DNA of 64,000 nt, taken from assembly GCA_965276785.1 (NCBI GenBank), contig OZ255629.1, positions 248,001-312,000 of the forward strand, given 5' to 3'. Made by a program: the position numbers and the translations under genes. This stretch comes from LMUY01 sp965276785. Lineage in GTDB: Bacteria; Pseudomonadota; Alphaproteobacteria; Acetobacterales; Acetobacteraceae. Below the pieces are notes generated by a model. That model saw nothing but the letters and a program-made list of their open reading frames with translations, did no database searches and was not told where the DNA came from. Shown here in pieces: positions 49,177-58,600 of the stretch. Numbering within the stretch: the first letter of the stretch is position 1; each line of letters opens with the position of its first letter.

Positions 49177-50192
49177 GCCGCGGCGGCCTCGGCTTGGCCA
49201 AGCAGGCGCAGGAAGTTGCCGCCCCAAAGCGCCGCGATCTCCGAGGCGTCATAACCCCGGCGCTGCAGCTCGGCGGTGAGATTGGAGCTCTGCGAAGCGT
49301 CCTGCCAGTCCAGCAGGGCGCCCCCGCCATCGAAATCCGAGCTGATGCCGACATGCTCGATTCCGCACCGCCGGACCGCGTATTCGACATGGTCCACGTA
49401 GTCGGCCACGCTCACCCGGTCGATCTTGCCGCCGGGCCGCAGGAAGGACGCGACGGCGGTGATCTGCACCACCCCACCGGTGGCGCGCAGCACGTCCAGC
49501 TGCTCGTCGTCCAAGTTGCGCGGCACCGGACAGATGGCATGGATGCAGGAGTGCGTCGCCACCACCGGCACGCTGGAGAGCTCGGCCGCCTGCAGCATGG
49601 CCGTCTTGGACACATGGCTGACATCGACCAGCATGCCGAGCCGGTTCAGTTCCGCCACCGCCCGCCGCCCCAGGGCGCTCAGCCCGCCATGCAGCGCCAG
49701 CCGGTCGCCCAGGTCGGCGCGCGGATTGCTGCTGTCGGCCAGCATGTTGTGGCCGTTATGCGTGAGGGTGAGATAGCAGGCGCCCAGCTTCCGCAACTCT
49801 GCCAGTCCGCCGATATCCTCGCCCAGCACATGCCCATTTTCCACCGCAGGAATGATTACCGAAGCGCCGGCGCCGGCCACGTCGTGGATGGCGGAAGCGG
49901 TGCTCGCCACGGCCGCACGAAGGCCATTCCGTTCGCCTGCCATCGCCCGGATGGTGGCGAGCATGTCGGTCGCCCGGCGCCACGCGCCAGCCCATGCCTC
50001 GGGGGTGCGCGGCCCTTGCGGCACGTAGGCGGCAAAGCACCCGGCGCGCAGGCCGCCCCGGGCCATCTTGCCAAAATCCACCCGCCGCGCGGTGGGGGCG
50101 AACGGGTCCGGCGGCTCCGGCCAGGGAATGTCGATATGAGTATCGATGGTCAGCAGTCTGGCATGGAGTTCGAGGTCAGCAACTTGGCTCAT
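49173..50192 (-). CDS. membrane dipeptidase-like peptidase M19
   Basis: This 339-residue protein matches renal-dipeptidase-type M19: IDTHIDIPWPE with the first metal HxD, VIIPAVENGHVLGEDIGGLA with the bridging Glu, GACYLTLTHNGHNMLADSSN, LNRLGMLVDVSHVSKTAML, VPVVATHSCIHAICPVPRNL with further His, and HVGISSDFDGGGA. The enzymes cleave dipeptides, including D-amino-acid ones. ATG 50192 is chosen; no signal peptide is apparent, so it is probably cytoplasmic. It is coupled to hemJ downstream. Confidence 0.92.
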   Translation of the reverse strand: MSQVADLELHARLLTIDTHIDIPWPEPPDPFAPTARRVDFGKMARGGLRAGCFAAYVPQGPRTPEAWAGAWRRATDMLATIRAMAGERNGLRAAVASTASAIHDVAGAGASVIIPAVENGHVLGEDIGGLAELRKLGACYLTLTHNGHNMLADSSNPRADLGDRLALHGGLSALGRRAVAELNRLGMLVDVSHVSKTAMLQAAELSSVPVVATHSCIHAICPVPRNLDDEQLDVLRATGGVVQITAVASFLRPGGKIDRVSVADYVDHVEYAVRRCGIEHVGISSDFDGGGALLDWQDASQSSNLTAELQRRGYDASEIAALWGGNFLRLLGQAEAAAA

Positions 50193-50347
50193 CGTGCTTG
50201 GCCGGACGATGCCGGACGCTCCTTCGCGGTGATCGGGGGAACAGACTGCGCCGGCGGGGCCGCTTCGGCTAGTGTCCGGCTGCGAGCGACTGCGAGGGAC
50301 AGCGGGCGTGACGGGCCGTCTTGGCTGCGCTATGCCCAGGCTTGGGC

Positions 50348-50424
50348 GTCTCCGTAGCTCAGCAGGATAGAGCACAGGATTCCTAATCCTGGGGCCGTGG
50401 GTTCGAATCCCGCCGGGGACACCA
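50348..50424 (+). tRNA. tRNA-Arg (anticodon CCT)
   Basis: A full cloverleaf is readable: acceptor GTCTCCG pairs with CGGGGAC (one T-G pair); the D arm has TAGCTCAG; the anticodon stem CAGGA/TCCTG encloses loop TTCCTAA with anticodon CCT; the T arm contains GGTTCGAATCC. The 3' CCA is encoded. It reads AGG codons. Confidence 0.96.
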
Positions 50425-50455
50425 GCACGCTTGCCTAGGTGAACGCGGGAACGCC

Positions 50456-51034
50456 TCAGCCGATGGCTGTCCCCGTCGCTGTGCCCAGCCCTGCCAGTTC
50501 AAGCGAGTTCAGCACGTCCGCACCGGTTTCGCTGCCGCGCATGAGCTCACCGCCCGGGTTCTGGCTGATGCCATAGGCGGCTAGTTGACTGGCGGACCAA
50601 CCGGCGCCGGCGGGAGCGGGCGCTGCAGCGGGCGGCGAGTTTGTTTGGGCGACAAGATTGGAGGCGGCAGAACTTGGTCCGCCAGGATTGTTGCTCGGAG
50701 GCGTGGCGCCGATGCCCAGCCCGTGCAGAAGCCGGGTGCCGATCTGCTCAGGGTCGATGCCGAGCAGGTGCTCCAACGCCGTGGCGCCAACATTGATGCC
50801 GATACCAACCGGGCCGCCGGTGAGCCCGCTGACCACCAGCGAGCCGGCGAAGCGCGCCGATTCTGGGATCGTGTCACCGGTAACGGCCCGGTAGATTGTG
50901 CCGACCACGGGCACATATTGCAGCGGGTTCAGCTCCGACAGGAAATGGTCGAAGAAGCCCGGCTGGGGCTTGGTCGCGGCTGCCGGCGCGGCGGGCGGGG
51001 CATTGGCGGTGATGGTCAAGCTGGCATCGAGCAC
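50456..51034 (-). CDS. hypothetical protein between two tRNA genes
   Basis: The 192 residues begin MLDASLTITANAPPAAPAAA (GTG start). They hold a conserved-looking FFDHFLSELNPLQYVPVVGT and IYRAVTGDTIPESARFAGSL segment, then a hydrophobic Gly-rich stretch (VVSGLTGGPVGIGINVGATA, ALEHLLGID), and end in a low-complexity Pro/Ala/Asn/Ser tail. The middle part could insert in or lie on a membrane. No family can be named. It is flanked by tRNA-Arg and tRNA-Glu and has no operon partners. Confidence 0.68.
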   Translation of the reverse strand: MLDASLTITANAPPAAPAAATKPQPGFFDHFLSELNPLQYVPVVGTIYRAVTGDTIPESARFAGSLVVSGLTGGPVGIGINVGATALEHLLGIDPEQIGTRLLHGLGIGATPPSNNPGGPSSAASNLVAQTNSPPAAAPAPAGAGWSASQLAAYGISQNPGGELMRGSETGADVLNSLELAGLGTATGTAIG

Positions 51035-51095
51035 GGCGGCCTCCGGGTTGCCGCAACTGCTGCAAGCGGGATGCCAAAGACCTGCAACGGTATGA

Positions 51096-51171
51096 TGGTG
51101 CCCCGTACGGGATTCGAACCCGTGTTACAGCCTTGAAAGGGCCGTGTCCTAGGCCTCTAGACGAACGGGAC
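51096..51171 (-). tRNA. tRNA-Glu (anticodon TTC)
   Basis: On the minus strand the acceptor GTCCCGT pairs with ACGGGGC (one T-G pair). The anticodon loop CTTTCAA carries TTC within a GCC/GGC-type stem, the T arm reads GGGTTCGAATCCC, and CCA is encoded at the 3' end. It decodes GAA/GAG. Confidence 0.96.
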
Positions 51172-51195
51172 GGAGGCAGCCGCTCATGTGCCCCC

Positions 51196-51315
51196 GGCGA
51201 TCCGCCGGGTCAAGCAAGTGGCGATCCGCCGGGTCAAGCAAGTGGCGATCCGCCGGGTCAAGCAAGTGGCGATCCGCCGGGTCAAGCAAGTGGCGGTCCG
51301 CCGGGTCAAGCGAGC
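51196..51315. repeat. 24-bp tandem repeat, five copies
   Basis: Four copies of a 24-bp unit (GGCGATCCGCCGGGTCAAGC plus AAGT) are identical, and the fifth differs at three positions. The array starts 25 bp beyond the 5' end of tRNA-Glu. The unit contains TCAAGC, as in the palindromic repeats at 10.9-11.3 kb. It could be translated as repeats of DPPGQASG, but no ribosome site or conserved flanks support that. Confidence 0.9.
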
Positions 51316-51322
51316 CGGTGCG

Positions 51323-51496
51323 CTATAAGAAGGCGTGCACCCCCGCGATGGCGAGCACAACAAATACCACGAAAATAATTAGGAAGAGAAAGAAGAACAC
51401 CCGGGCGATCGTCGCCGTGGCAGCCGAAACGCCGGAAAACCCGAAAAAGCCGGCAATCACCGAAATGACTGCGAAAATCAGCGCATAGCGCAACAT
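51323..51496 (-). CDS. DUF1328 (YtjA-like) small membrane protein
   Basis: The 57 residues read MLRYALIFAVISVIAGFFGF, then SGVSAATATIARVFFFLFLI and IFVVFVVLAIAGVHAFL: two hydrophobic helices with the GFFGFSGVSAAT...AR-FF pattern of DUF1328. These proteins are common, often stress-induced, and of unknown function. The ATG at 51496 and TAG at 51323 are clear. The frame is short and easily missed. It ends 8 bp from the tandem repeat array. Confidence 0.93.
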   Translation of the reverse strand: MLRYALIFAVISVIAGFFGFSGVSAATATIARVFFFLFLIIFVVFVVLAIAGVHAFL

Positions 51497-51600
51497 GAGC
51501 GGTCCCCCGGCTTAGCCCTGGTAGCATGGCGCTGGTTGCCAGCCGGTGAGCGAACGCAAGGCCGGCGGCATCGTTGCGCCGCCATCTTTGCCGCAGCGGC

Positions 51601-51616
51601 GGTTAATGCTTTAACC
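51601..51616. promoter_or_regulatory. short inverted repeat before binding-protein gene
   Basis: GGTTAA-TGCT-TTAACC is a perfect 6-4-6 palindrome ending 23 bp before the ATG at 51640. It may be an operator or an mRNA hairpin in the leader. Evidence is limited to symmetry and position. Confidence 0.3.
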
Positions 51617-51639
51617 CGCGCGTTTCGGGGAACGAGCCG

Positions 51640-53154
51640 ATGCGCGCAGGGCAGACGTGGGCCTGGCTGGGATTGTTATGTTTGCTCGCCGCACCGGCCG
51701 TGCAGGCGCAGAAGGCGGACAACACGCTGCGGATCGCCTGGCGGGACGCCATCCCGGACGTGGACCCCTACTACAACCAACTGCGCACCGGCTTGGTGCT
51801 GGCGCATCAAGCCTGGGACACGCTGGTCTACCGCGACCCCGACACATTCCAGCTCAAGCCGCTTCTGGCCCTATCCTGGCGCCAAGTGGATGCCACCACT
51901 ATCGAGTTCGAGCTGCGCCAAGGGGTCAAGTTCCACGATGGCAGTCCGTTCACGGCCGATGACGTGGTCTATACCGTCAACAGCGTGATCGCCGACCCCC
52001 AGGTCGCCGTTCCATCCAACTACGCCTACCTGGCCGGAGCCGACAAAATCGACGACTTCCACGTGCGGGTCCGGCTGCGGCAGGTGTTCCCCGCGGCCTT
52101 GGAATACATGGCAATGACGCTGCCAATTTGGCCCAAGGCCTACCGCGAGCGGGTGGGCGCCGACGGCTATGGCCGCGCGCCGGTCGGCACCGGGCCGTTC
52201 AAGATCACCGCTGTAAACGGCACCAGCGAGATCGATTTGGCGCGCAATGACGACTATTTCGACGGGCCGAAGGGCCACCCAGCGCTGGCCCGCATTGTCA
52301 TCCATGAGGTGGCGGACGGCTCGGACGAATTGGCGCAATTGTTGTCCGGGCAGGCGGACTGGATCTGGCAGTTCGATCCCGGCAAGCTCGAGACCATCAC
52401 CCGCATGCCGACACTCCAGGCGTTGCAGGCGGAGAGCATGCGCATCGGTTACCTCCAGTTCGATGCCGCCGGCCGCTCCGGCGCCGGCAACCCGCTCACC
52501 GACGTGCGGGTCCGCCAGGCCATCGCCCACGCCATCGACCGCCAGACCATCACCCGCCAAATGGTGGGTGGCGGCAGCCGGGTGCTGGATGCCGCCTGTT
52601 TCCCAACCCAGTTCGGCTGCGACCAAACGGTGGTGCCGCACTACGACTATGACCCGGCGGCGGCCAAGAAGCTGCTGGCCGACGTCGGCTATCCAGACGG
52701 CTTCGATACCGAGATCGTATCGGACGTCCTGCCGCAGATCAGCAGCGCGGTGCAGAACTACCTCAAGGTGATCGGCATCAATGCCCGGGTAAGCCAGATT
52801 CCGGCTGGCGAGGCCATACGGCGCACGCGGGCCGGGACCGCCCCCACGGCGATCGGGAGTTGGGGCAGCTTCTCGGTCAACGACGTGTCGGCCATCTTGC
52901 CGGTGTTCTTCGGTGGCGGCAGCAGCGACTACAGCCGTGACCCCAAATTGGAGGCGCTGGTGGCAGCCGGCGGCTCCACCGTTGACCCCGACGAGCGCCG
53001 CAAGGACTATACCGACGCGCTGCGGCACATCGCGGAGCAGATGTACTGGCTGCCGCTGAATACCTACGTCACGACCTACGGGTTCTCCCGCGACTTGAAC
53101 TTCAAGCCATACCAGGACGAGATTCCGCGCTTCTTTCTGAGCAGTTGGAAATAG
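51640..53154 (+). CDS. ABC transporter substrate-binding protein, peptide/nickel (SBP_bac_5) family
   Basis: This 504-residue protein has a Sec signal peptide (WAWLGLLCLLAAPAVQAQ). The type-II binding fold follows: NTLRIAWRDAIPDVDPYYNQ, LLALSWRQVDATTIEFELRQ, GVKFHDGSPFTADDVVYTVN (the family signature), GRAPVGTGPFKI, NPLTDVRVRQAIAHAIDRQT, and AEQMYWLPLNTYVTTYGFSR near the end. It captures peptides or similar compounds in the periplasm. No permease or ATPase genes are adjacent; an MFS gene follows. Confidence 0.93.
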   Translation: MRAGQTWAWLGLLCLLAAPAVQAQKADNTLRIAWRDAIPDVDPYYNQLRTGLVLAHQAWDTLVYRDPDTFQLKPLLALSWRQVDATTIEFELRQGVKFHDGSPFTADDVVYTVNSVIADPQVAVPSNYAYLAGADKIDDFHVRVRLRQVFPAALEYMAMTLPIWPKAYRERVGADGYGRAPVGTGPFKITAVNGTSEIDLARNDDYFDGPKGHPALARIVIHEVADGSDELAQLLSGQADWIWQFDPGKLETITRMPTLQALQAESMRIGYLQFDAAGRSGAGNPLTDVRVRQAIAHAIDRQTITRQMVGGGSRVLDAACFPTQFGCDQTVVPHYDYDPAAAKKLLADVGYPDGFDTEIVSDVLPQISSAVQNYLKVIGINARVSQIPAGEAIRRTRAGTAPTAIGSWGSFSVNDVSAILPVFFGGGSSDYSRDPKLEALVAAGGSTVDPDERRKDYTDALRHIAEQMYWLPLNTYVTTYGFSRDLNFKPYQDEIPRFFLSSWK

Positions 53155-53230
53155 GCTTTCTTTTCCCCGCCCCCACGCCATACCTTGCGGCAAACCGCCC
53201 GCAAGGCGCAGACCAAAAAGGGGGAACGTC

Positions 53231-54532
53231 GTGGATCTCGAGAGCCGGACTCTTCGCCGGGTGACGCTGCGGCTGCTGCCGTTCCTGGTGGTGTGCTACT
53301 TTGTCGCCTATCTCGACCGGGTGAACGTGGGCTTTGCCAAGCTCACCATGAGCCACGACATCGGCCTGACCGAGACCGCCTTCGGCTTCGGCGCCGGCAT
53401 CTTCTTTCTGGCGTATTTCGTGTTCGAGGTGCCCTCGAACCTGATGCTGGAGCGGTTCGGTGCGCGCAAATGGATCGCCCGGATCATGTTCACCTGGGGT
53501 CTGCTGTCTGGCGCGATGGCCTTCGTTACCGGGGCAACCAGCTTTTATGCCGTGCGCGTGCTGCTGGGGTTTGCCGAAGCGGGCTTTTTTCCCGGCATCA
53601 TCTTCTTTCTTACCTTGTGGTTCCCGGCGCGGGAACGGGCCCGCATCGTCGGCCTGTTTATGGCCGCCATTCCAATGTCATCTGTCATCGGTTCGCCGAT
53701 CTCCGGCGCGCTGCTCGGGCTGGACGGGGTGTTTGGGTTGCACGGCTGGCAATGGCTGTATCTGCTGGAAGCCGCGCCGGCGTTGCTGCTGTCCTTCGTC
53801 GTGTTTGGTTACCTCACCGACCGGCCGGCGGATGCGCATTGGCTGCCGGCCGACGAGCGCCAGTGGCTGATGGACCGGCTGGCGTCGGAGCGGCGCCAGC
53901 GGGAGGCGCAGCGCACGTTCAGCGTGGTGCAGGCGCTCATGGACCCAAAGGTTCTGGCGGTGGCACTGGTGTATTTCGGCGCCAACGCAACCAATTATGG
54001 GCTGAGCTTCTTCTTGCCTACCATCATCAAGGGGTTCGGCCTCACCAATCTACAGACCGGCTTCGTGACCGCCATTCCCTATGCGGTGGGGACGGTTGGA
54101 ATGATCTGGTGGGGCCGCCGCTCCGATCGCCGGGGTGAGCGCAAGGGTCACGTGGCTTTCGCGCTGTTCGTTGCCGGCGCTGGGATCGGCATCTCGACCC
54201 TGTTTCCGGACCCGGTGCTCAAGATGATCAGCCTGTCGATCGCCGGCTTTGGCATCTTCGCCTGCCTGCCGGTGATCTGGACGCTGCCCACGGCGTATCT
54301 TTCCGGAGCGGCGGCGGCCGCCGGGATCGCCACGGTGAACGCGCTGGGCAATCTCGCCGGGTTCTTCGGACCGGCCATCATGGGCACAATCCGCGACCGC
54401 ACCGGCAGTTTCAACGGCGGCCTGTGGGTGCTTGCTGGTGCGGGCTTTCTCGCCTGCGGCGTAGTCTTGATGTTGCGCCACGATCCCCGTCTGGAGCGGG
54501 CGCCACAACCGGAGGCGATCCCGGCGGAATGA
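53231..54532 (+). CDS. MFS transporter (ACS family)
   Basis: The 433 residues have 12 helices: LLPFLVVCYFVAYLDRVNVG in TM1, AGIFFLAYFVFEVPSNLMLE, VRVLLGFAEAGFFPGIIFFL with the ACS signature in TM4, LTLWFPARERAR, and TAIPYAVGTVGMIWWGRRSD in the second half. The GTG at 53231 has GGGGGAAC upstream. The family takes up organic anions, such as tartrate, phthalate or sugar acids, with protons. The substrate cannot be told from sequence. Confidence 0.92.
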   Translation: MDLESRTLRRVTLRLLPFLVVCYFVAYLDRVNVGFAKLTMSHDIGLTETAFGFGAGIFFLAYFVFEVPSNLMLERFGARKWIARIMFTWGLLSGAMAFVTGATSFYAVRVLLGFAEAGFFPGIIFFLTLWFPARERARIVGLFMAAIPMSSVIGSPISGALLGLDGVFGLHGWQWLYLLEAAPALLLSFVVFGYLTDRPADAHWLPADERQWLMDRLASERRQREAQRTFSVVQALMDPKVLAVALVYFGANATNYGLSFFLPTIIKGFGLTNLQTGFVTAIPYAVGTVGMIWWGRRSDRRGERKGHVAFALFVAGAGIGISTLFPDPVLKMISLSIAGFGIFACLPVIWTLPTAYLSGAAAAAGIATVNALGNLAGFFGPAIMGTIRDRTGSFNGGLWVLAGAGFLACGVVLMLRHDPRLERAPQPEAIPAE

Positions 54533-54601
54533 GTTGTATTTGGTAGCGGTTGCTTAGCCTCGCCCGCCGGCGGGAGAAAGGGAACAGGATAGGAGCATGC
54601 C

Positions 54602-54901
54602 ATGATCCGCGACGACCTCGAAGTGGCGCTTCGTGCCAAGCTGCAATCGGCGGCGCCGATCGACGCCGTAATCCGCTTCGATCTCGGAACCGACGGCACC
54701 ATGGTGCTGAACGGCCGAGCGGCCCCGCCCAGCGTGGCGGAAACCGGACCAGACCCGGACACCACCATCACCGTCTCCTCGGCCGACCTGCAGGACATGC
54801 TAGCCGGCCGACTCGACGCCATGGAGGCCTACACCACCGGACGGCTGGACGTCGCCGGCGACATGGGCCCGGCGATGCGGCTCGGTTCCCTCCTTGGTTA
54901 A
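54602..54901 (+). CDS. SCP2 sterol-carrier-like domain protein
   Basis: The 99 residues form a bare SCP2-type domain: AVIRFDLGTDGTMVLNGRAA, DPDTTITVSSADLQDMLAGR, LDAMEAYTTGRLDVAGDMGP, AMRLGSLL. The fold has a hydrophobic tunnel for lipids or acyl groups; in hopanoid producers the ligand could be a hopanoid or fatty acyl chain (inference). AGGAG precedes the ATG. It ends 7 bp from the convergent SYLF gene. Confidence 0.9.
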   Translation: MIRDDLEVALRAKLQSAAPIDAVIRFDLGTDGTMVLNGRAAPPSVAETGPDPDTTITVSSADLQDMLAGRLDAMEAYTTGRLDVAGDMGPAMRLGSLLG

Positions 54902-54908
54902 ACGCGGT

Positions 54909-55589
54909 TCAAAGGCTTCCCAGCGTCCGCACCAGGGCGTCTGCACGCGCGTTATGCCCCTCATGGCGCAGCACAATCTGCCCGCTGGTCAAAGGATGCC
55001 CGTAATAGTCGCGGTCATCGCCCGTGTCGGCCGAGATCACCGTGCCTTGCAGGCTGATCCCGGCATAGGCGCCCGAGGATGACGCCCATACCACGATGTC
55101 TGCCCCGGCAGCGGAGGTGGTGCCGCCCTCGACGGTCGAGCCGAGCGTCGCAATCGCCAGCCCGGCATTCGCGCCGATTTCGAACTTGTTGCGCATCAGC
55201 GCCCGCAACGCCTTGTCGCTCATAACGAACATGATCAGCTCCGACTCTTGCGCGCCGATTTGCAGGCCGAAGCTCGCCGAGCCGATGGTGTAGAACGCCG
55301 GGTCGCTCCAGCCTTGCGGGCCGCGGGTCATCAGCACCGCCGAGCCGCCCTGGCCGCCGACGAAGAACCCGGCCTTGAAGATGCGCGGTGCGATCAGGAC
55401 GGCGCGCGCCGTCTGCAGCAACTGCCGCGCGTTGCCGAACTCCTTGTCGCTCCGCAGGTCCTGCAAGGTGCCGAGCGCGTGGTCGATCGTGGCCTGCTCA
55501 TCGCCGGCTGCCAGCACGGGCGTTTGGAACCCCCCAGCCAAGCCGAGTACGACGGCTGCCGCCAAGATGGAGCGGGATGTCCTGGTCAC
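54909..55589 (-). CDS. SYLF (YSC84-like) lipid-binding protein, exported
   Basis: The 226 residues have a signal peptide (RTSRSILAAAVVLGLAGGFQ, cut near residue 28), then the SYLF domain: ARAVLIAPRIFKAGFFVGGQ, GGSAVLMTRGPQGWSDPAFY, TIGSASFGLQIGAQESELIM, LGSTVEGGTTSAAGADIVVW, SSSGAYAGISLQGTVISAD. SYLF domains bind phosphoinositides in eukaryotes; bacterial versions are periplasmic and of unclear role. The GTG at 55589 follows GGAGA and gives a clean signal peptide; the frame is open to 55613. Confidence 0.9.
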   Translation of the reverse strand: MTRTSRSILAAAVVLGLAGGFQTPVLAAGDEQATIDHALGTLQDLRSDKEFGNARQLLQTARAVLIAPRIFKAGFFVGGQGGSAVLMTRGPQGWSDPAFYTIGSASFGLQIGAQESELIMFVMSDKALRALMRNKFEIGANAGLAIATLGSTVEGGTTSAAGADIVVWASSSGAYAGISLQGTVISADTGDDRDYYGHPLTSGQIVLRHEGHNARADALVRTLGSL

Positions 55590-55617
55590 TGCGTTATCTC
55601 CTGTCGAAGCCACTCAA

Positions 55618-58600
55618 CTATTCCGCGGGCGCTACCACAATCCGCGCCCGCTTGCCACGCGCCAGCCGCTCCAGCGCCAGGTAGACCACCGGCGTGGTGT
55701 AGAGCGTGAGGGCTTGGCTCACCACCAAGCCGCCAATGACGCACAAACCCAGCGGCACCTGGTATTCCGACCCGGTGCCGGAGGCCAGCGCCAGCGGCAA
55801 CGCGCCTAGTAGAGCCGCGAACGTGGTCATGATAATCGGGCGGAAACGCTCCAGGCAGGCGGCGTGGATGGCCGCCTCCGGCGATAGGCCGTGCTCCCGC
55901 TCCGCCTCCAGCGCGAAGTCCACCAGCATGATGGCGTTCTTCTTCACGATGCCCATCAGCAGCACGATGCCGATGATCGACAGCAGCGACAGCTCCGACC
56001 CGGTGACGATGATCGCCAGCAACGCGCCAAGGCCGGCCGAGGGTAGGGTGGAGAGGATGGTCAGCGGGTGCAGCAGGCTCTCGTAGAGCACGCCGAGCAC
56101 GATGTAGATCGTCAGCAGCGCCGCCCCGATCAGCGCCGGCTCGGACGCCAACGCCTTCTGCAGGAACTGCGCGTTGCCGGCGAATTGGGTATGCACCCCC
56201 TCCGGCATCCGCAGCGACAGCGCGGTGCGCTCCACCAGGCTGCTCGCCTCGCCGAGCGACATGCCCGGCGCCAAGTTAAAGCTGATTGCGGCGGCCGGGA
56301 ACTGGCCCTGATGGGTCACCTGCAGCGGCGCCACGCCGCGGGCAAAGCGCGCCACCGCCGAGAGCGGCACCTGCTGGGCATTCGGCGCGCCGACATAGAC
56401 CGTGCTGAGCATGGAAGGGTCCGCTTGCAACGCCGGGTCGACTTCGAGCACCACCTTGTACTGGTTGCGGTCGGTGTAGATGGTGGAGATCTGCCGCTGG
56501 GCGTAGGCATTGTTCAGCGCGTTGTCGATCGCGGTGGTGGACAGCCCGAGCCTGGCCGCGGCATCCCGGTCGATCACCACGTTGGATTGCGAGCCAGGAT
56601 GGTCCTGGTCGCTGGTGACGTCCGTCAGGCCCGGGACGGTCTGCAGCGCAGTCTCCATTCGCTGCGCCCACAGCCGCAATTCGGCGAGGTCGGCGTCCAG
56701 CAGCACGAACTGGAACTGGCTGCCCCCGGTGCGGCCACCGCCGCGCAGGTCCTGCGCGGAGAACAGGAAGGTGCGCACATCGGCCTTCGCCTGCAGCTTG
56801 GGGCGTAGCCGATCGATCACCCGCTCGCTGCTGAGGCCGCGCTCGGCGAGCGGCTTGAGCTGGATGTTGAGCAGCCCGCGGTTCAGCGAGGCCCAGCCGC
56901 TGCTAACTCCCACCACCGAACTCACGCTGGCCACCGCCGGGTCGGCCAGCAGCACGTTCACCACCGCCTGCTGGCGGGCGGACATGGCGGCGAACGAGAC
57001 CGACGGGTCGGCCACCGTGCCGCCTTGGATCAGCCCGGTATCCTCTACCGGCAGGAAGCCTTTCGGCACCTGTCGGTAGAGCCAGACATTGGCCACCACC
57101 GCTCCTAGCGTGATCGCCAGCATAAGCCGCCGCCAGCGTAACGCCCAGCCGAGCGAGCGTGCGTAGCCGGCCAAGACCTGGCGGAAGCCCCGCTCAATCG
57201 CCGCATCCACGCGGGCCCACCAGCGCGGCGGATGGGCGATCTGCAGCCGGCTGAACTGCCCGCACATCATGGGCGTGAGGGTGAGCGACACCACCGCCGA
57301 GACGCCGATGGCCACCACCAGCACCATCGAGAACTCATGGAATAGCCGCCCGAGCAGGCCGCCAAGGAAGATGATCGGGATGAACACCGCGACCAGTGAG
57401 ATCGAAATGGACATCACGGTGAAGCCGATCTGGCGCGCGCCTCTCATCGCGGCCTGCATCGGGGGCAGCCCGGCCTCACTGTAGCGGGCGATGTTCTCGA
57501 TCATGACGATGGCGTCGTCCACCACGAAGCCGACCGAGATGGTGAGCGACATCAGCGAGAAGTTGTCCAGGCTGAAGCCAAGTTTCCACATCATCGCCAG
57601 CGTGCCCGCGATGGACAGCGGCACCGTCACCGCCGCGGCCAGCGTAGGCAGCAGGCGGCGCATGAAAATGAACACCACCAGCAGCACCAGTGCCACCGAG
57701 ATCAGCAGCGCCCGCTGCACGTCCCGCACGCTGGCGCGGATGGTGGAGGTGCGGTCCGAGGTGATCGACACGTGGATGTCGGGCGGCAGCCATTGCAGCA
57801 GGTGGGGGAGTTCGGCCTTGATCTCGTCCACGGTGGCGATCACGTTGGCGCCGGCGCTCTTGGTGACGGTGAGCAGGATGGCCGGCGTGGTGCCGTCCCA
57901 AGCGGCGAGGCGGCTGTTGGCCACGCCGTCCACCACGGTTGCTACGTCCGACAGACGCAGCGCCGCGCCGCTTTGTGACTTGATCACCAGCCCGGCGTAG
58001 TCGCGGGCCCGGCTGATCTGGCCGTTGGCAGCGATCTCCTCCGCCCGGTTTGGCCCTTCAAACGCTCCGGTCGGCTCGATGACGTTGGCGTTGCGGATCG
58101 CGGTGTAGACGTCTTGCGCCGAAAGCGCGGCCGCGCGCAGCGCCCCCGGGTTTAGCCGCACCCGCACCGCCGGCTTCTCCGCGCCGTTGATCGTCACCTG
58201 CCCAACGCCGTTCAGTTGCGACAGGCGCTGGCCGAGGATGGTGTCCGCCGCATCGTAGATCTGGCCGAGCGAGAGCGTCTTGGAGGTGAGCGCCAGCGTC
58301 AGGATGGGGGCTTCGGCGGGGTTGATCTTGCGATAGATCGGCCGGGTGGGCAGATCGGACGGAAGGTCCGGCGTGGCGGCGTTGATGGCGGCCTGCACGT
58401 CATGCGCGGCGCCTTCGATGTCGCGGTCGACATCGAACTGGATCACGATGCTGGTGGAGCCGATCTGCGAGGTGGAGGTGATTTCGGTGACCCCCGCGAT
58501 CTCGCCGATATGGCGTTCCAGCGGGGCGGCGATGGAGGTGGCCATGGTCGCCGGGTCGGCGCCGGGCCGGTTCGCCAGGACGACGATGAAGGGGATATCG

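Noticed and set aside
49194..50357. 387-codon plus-strand frame across the dipeptidase
   Set aside because: The minus strand encodes a full M19 peptidase with metal ligands; the plus frame lacks any family pattern.
51196..51315. Possible CRISPR array
   Set aside because: The units are directly adjacent with no unique spacers, and no cas genes are present.
51133..51378. Frame translating the 24-bp repeats as DPPGQASG units
   Set aside because: No ribosome site and overlap with tRNA-Glu; the repeats look intergenic and the DUF1328 gene lies on the other strand.
51871..53193. 440-codon minus-strand frame opposite the peptide-binding protein
   Set aside because: Same reason: shadow frame with repetitive Gly/Val/His composition and no start signals.
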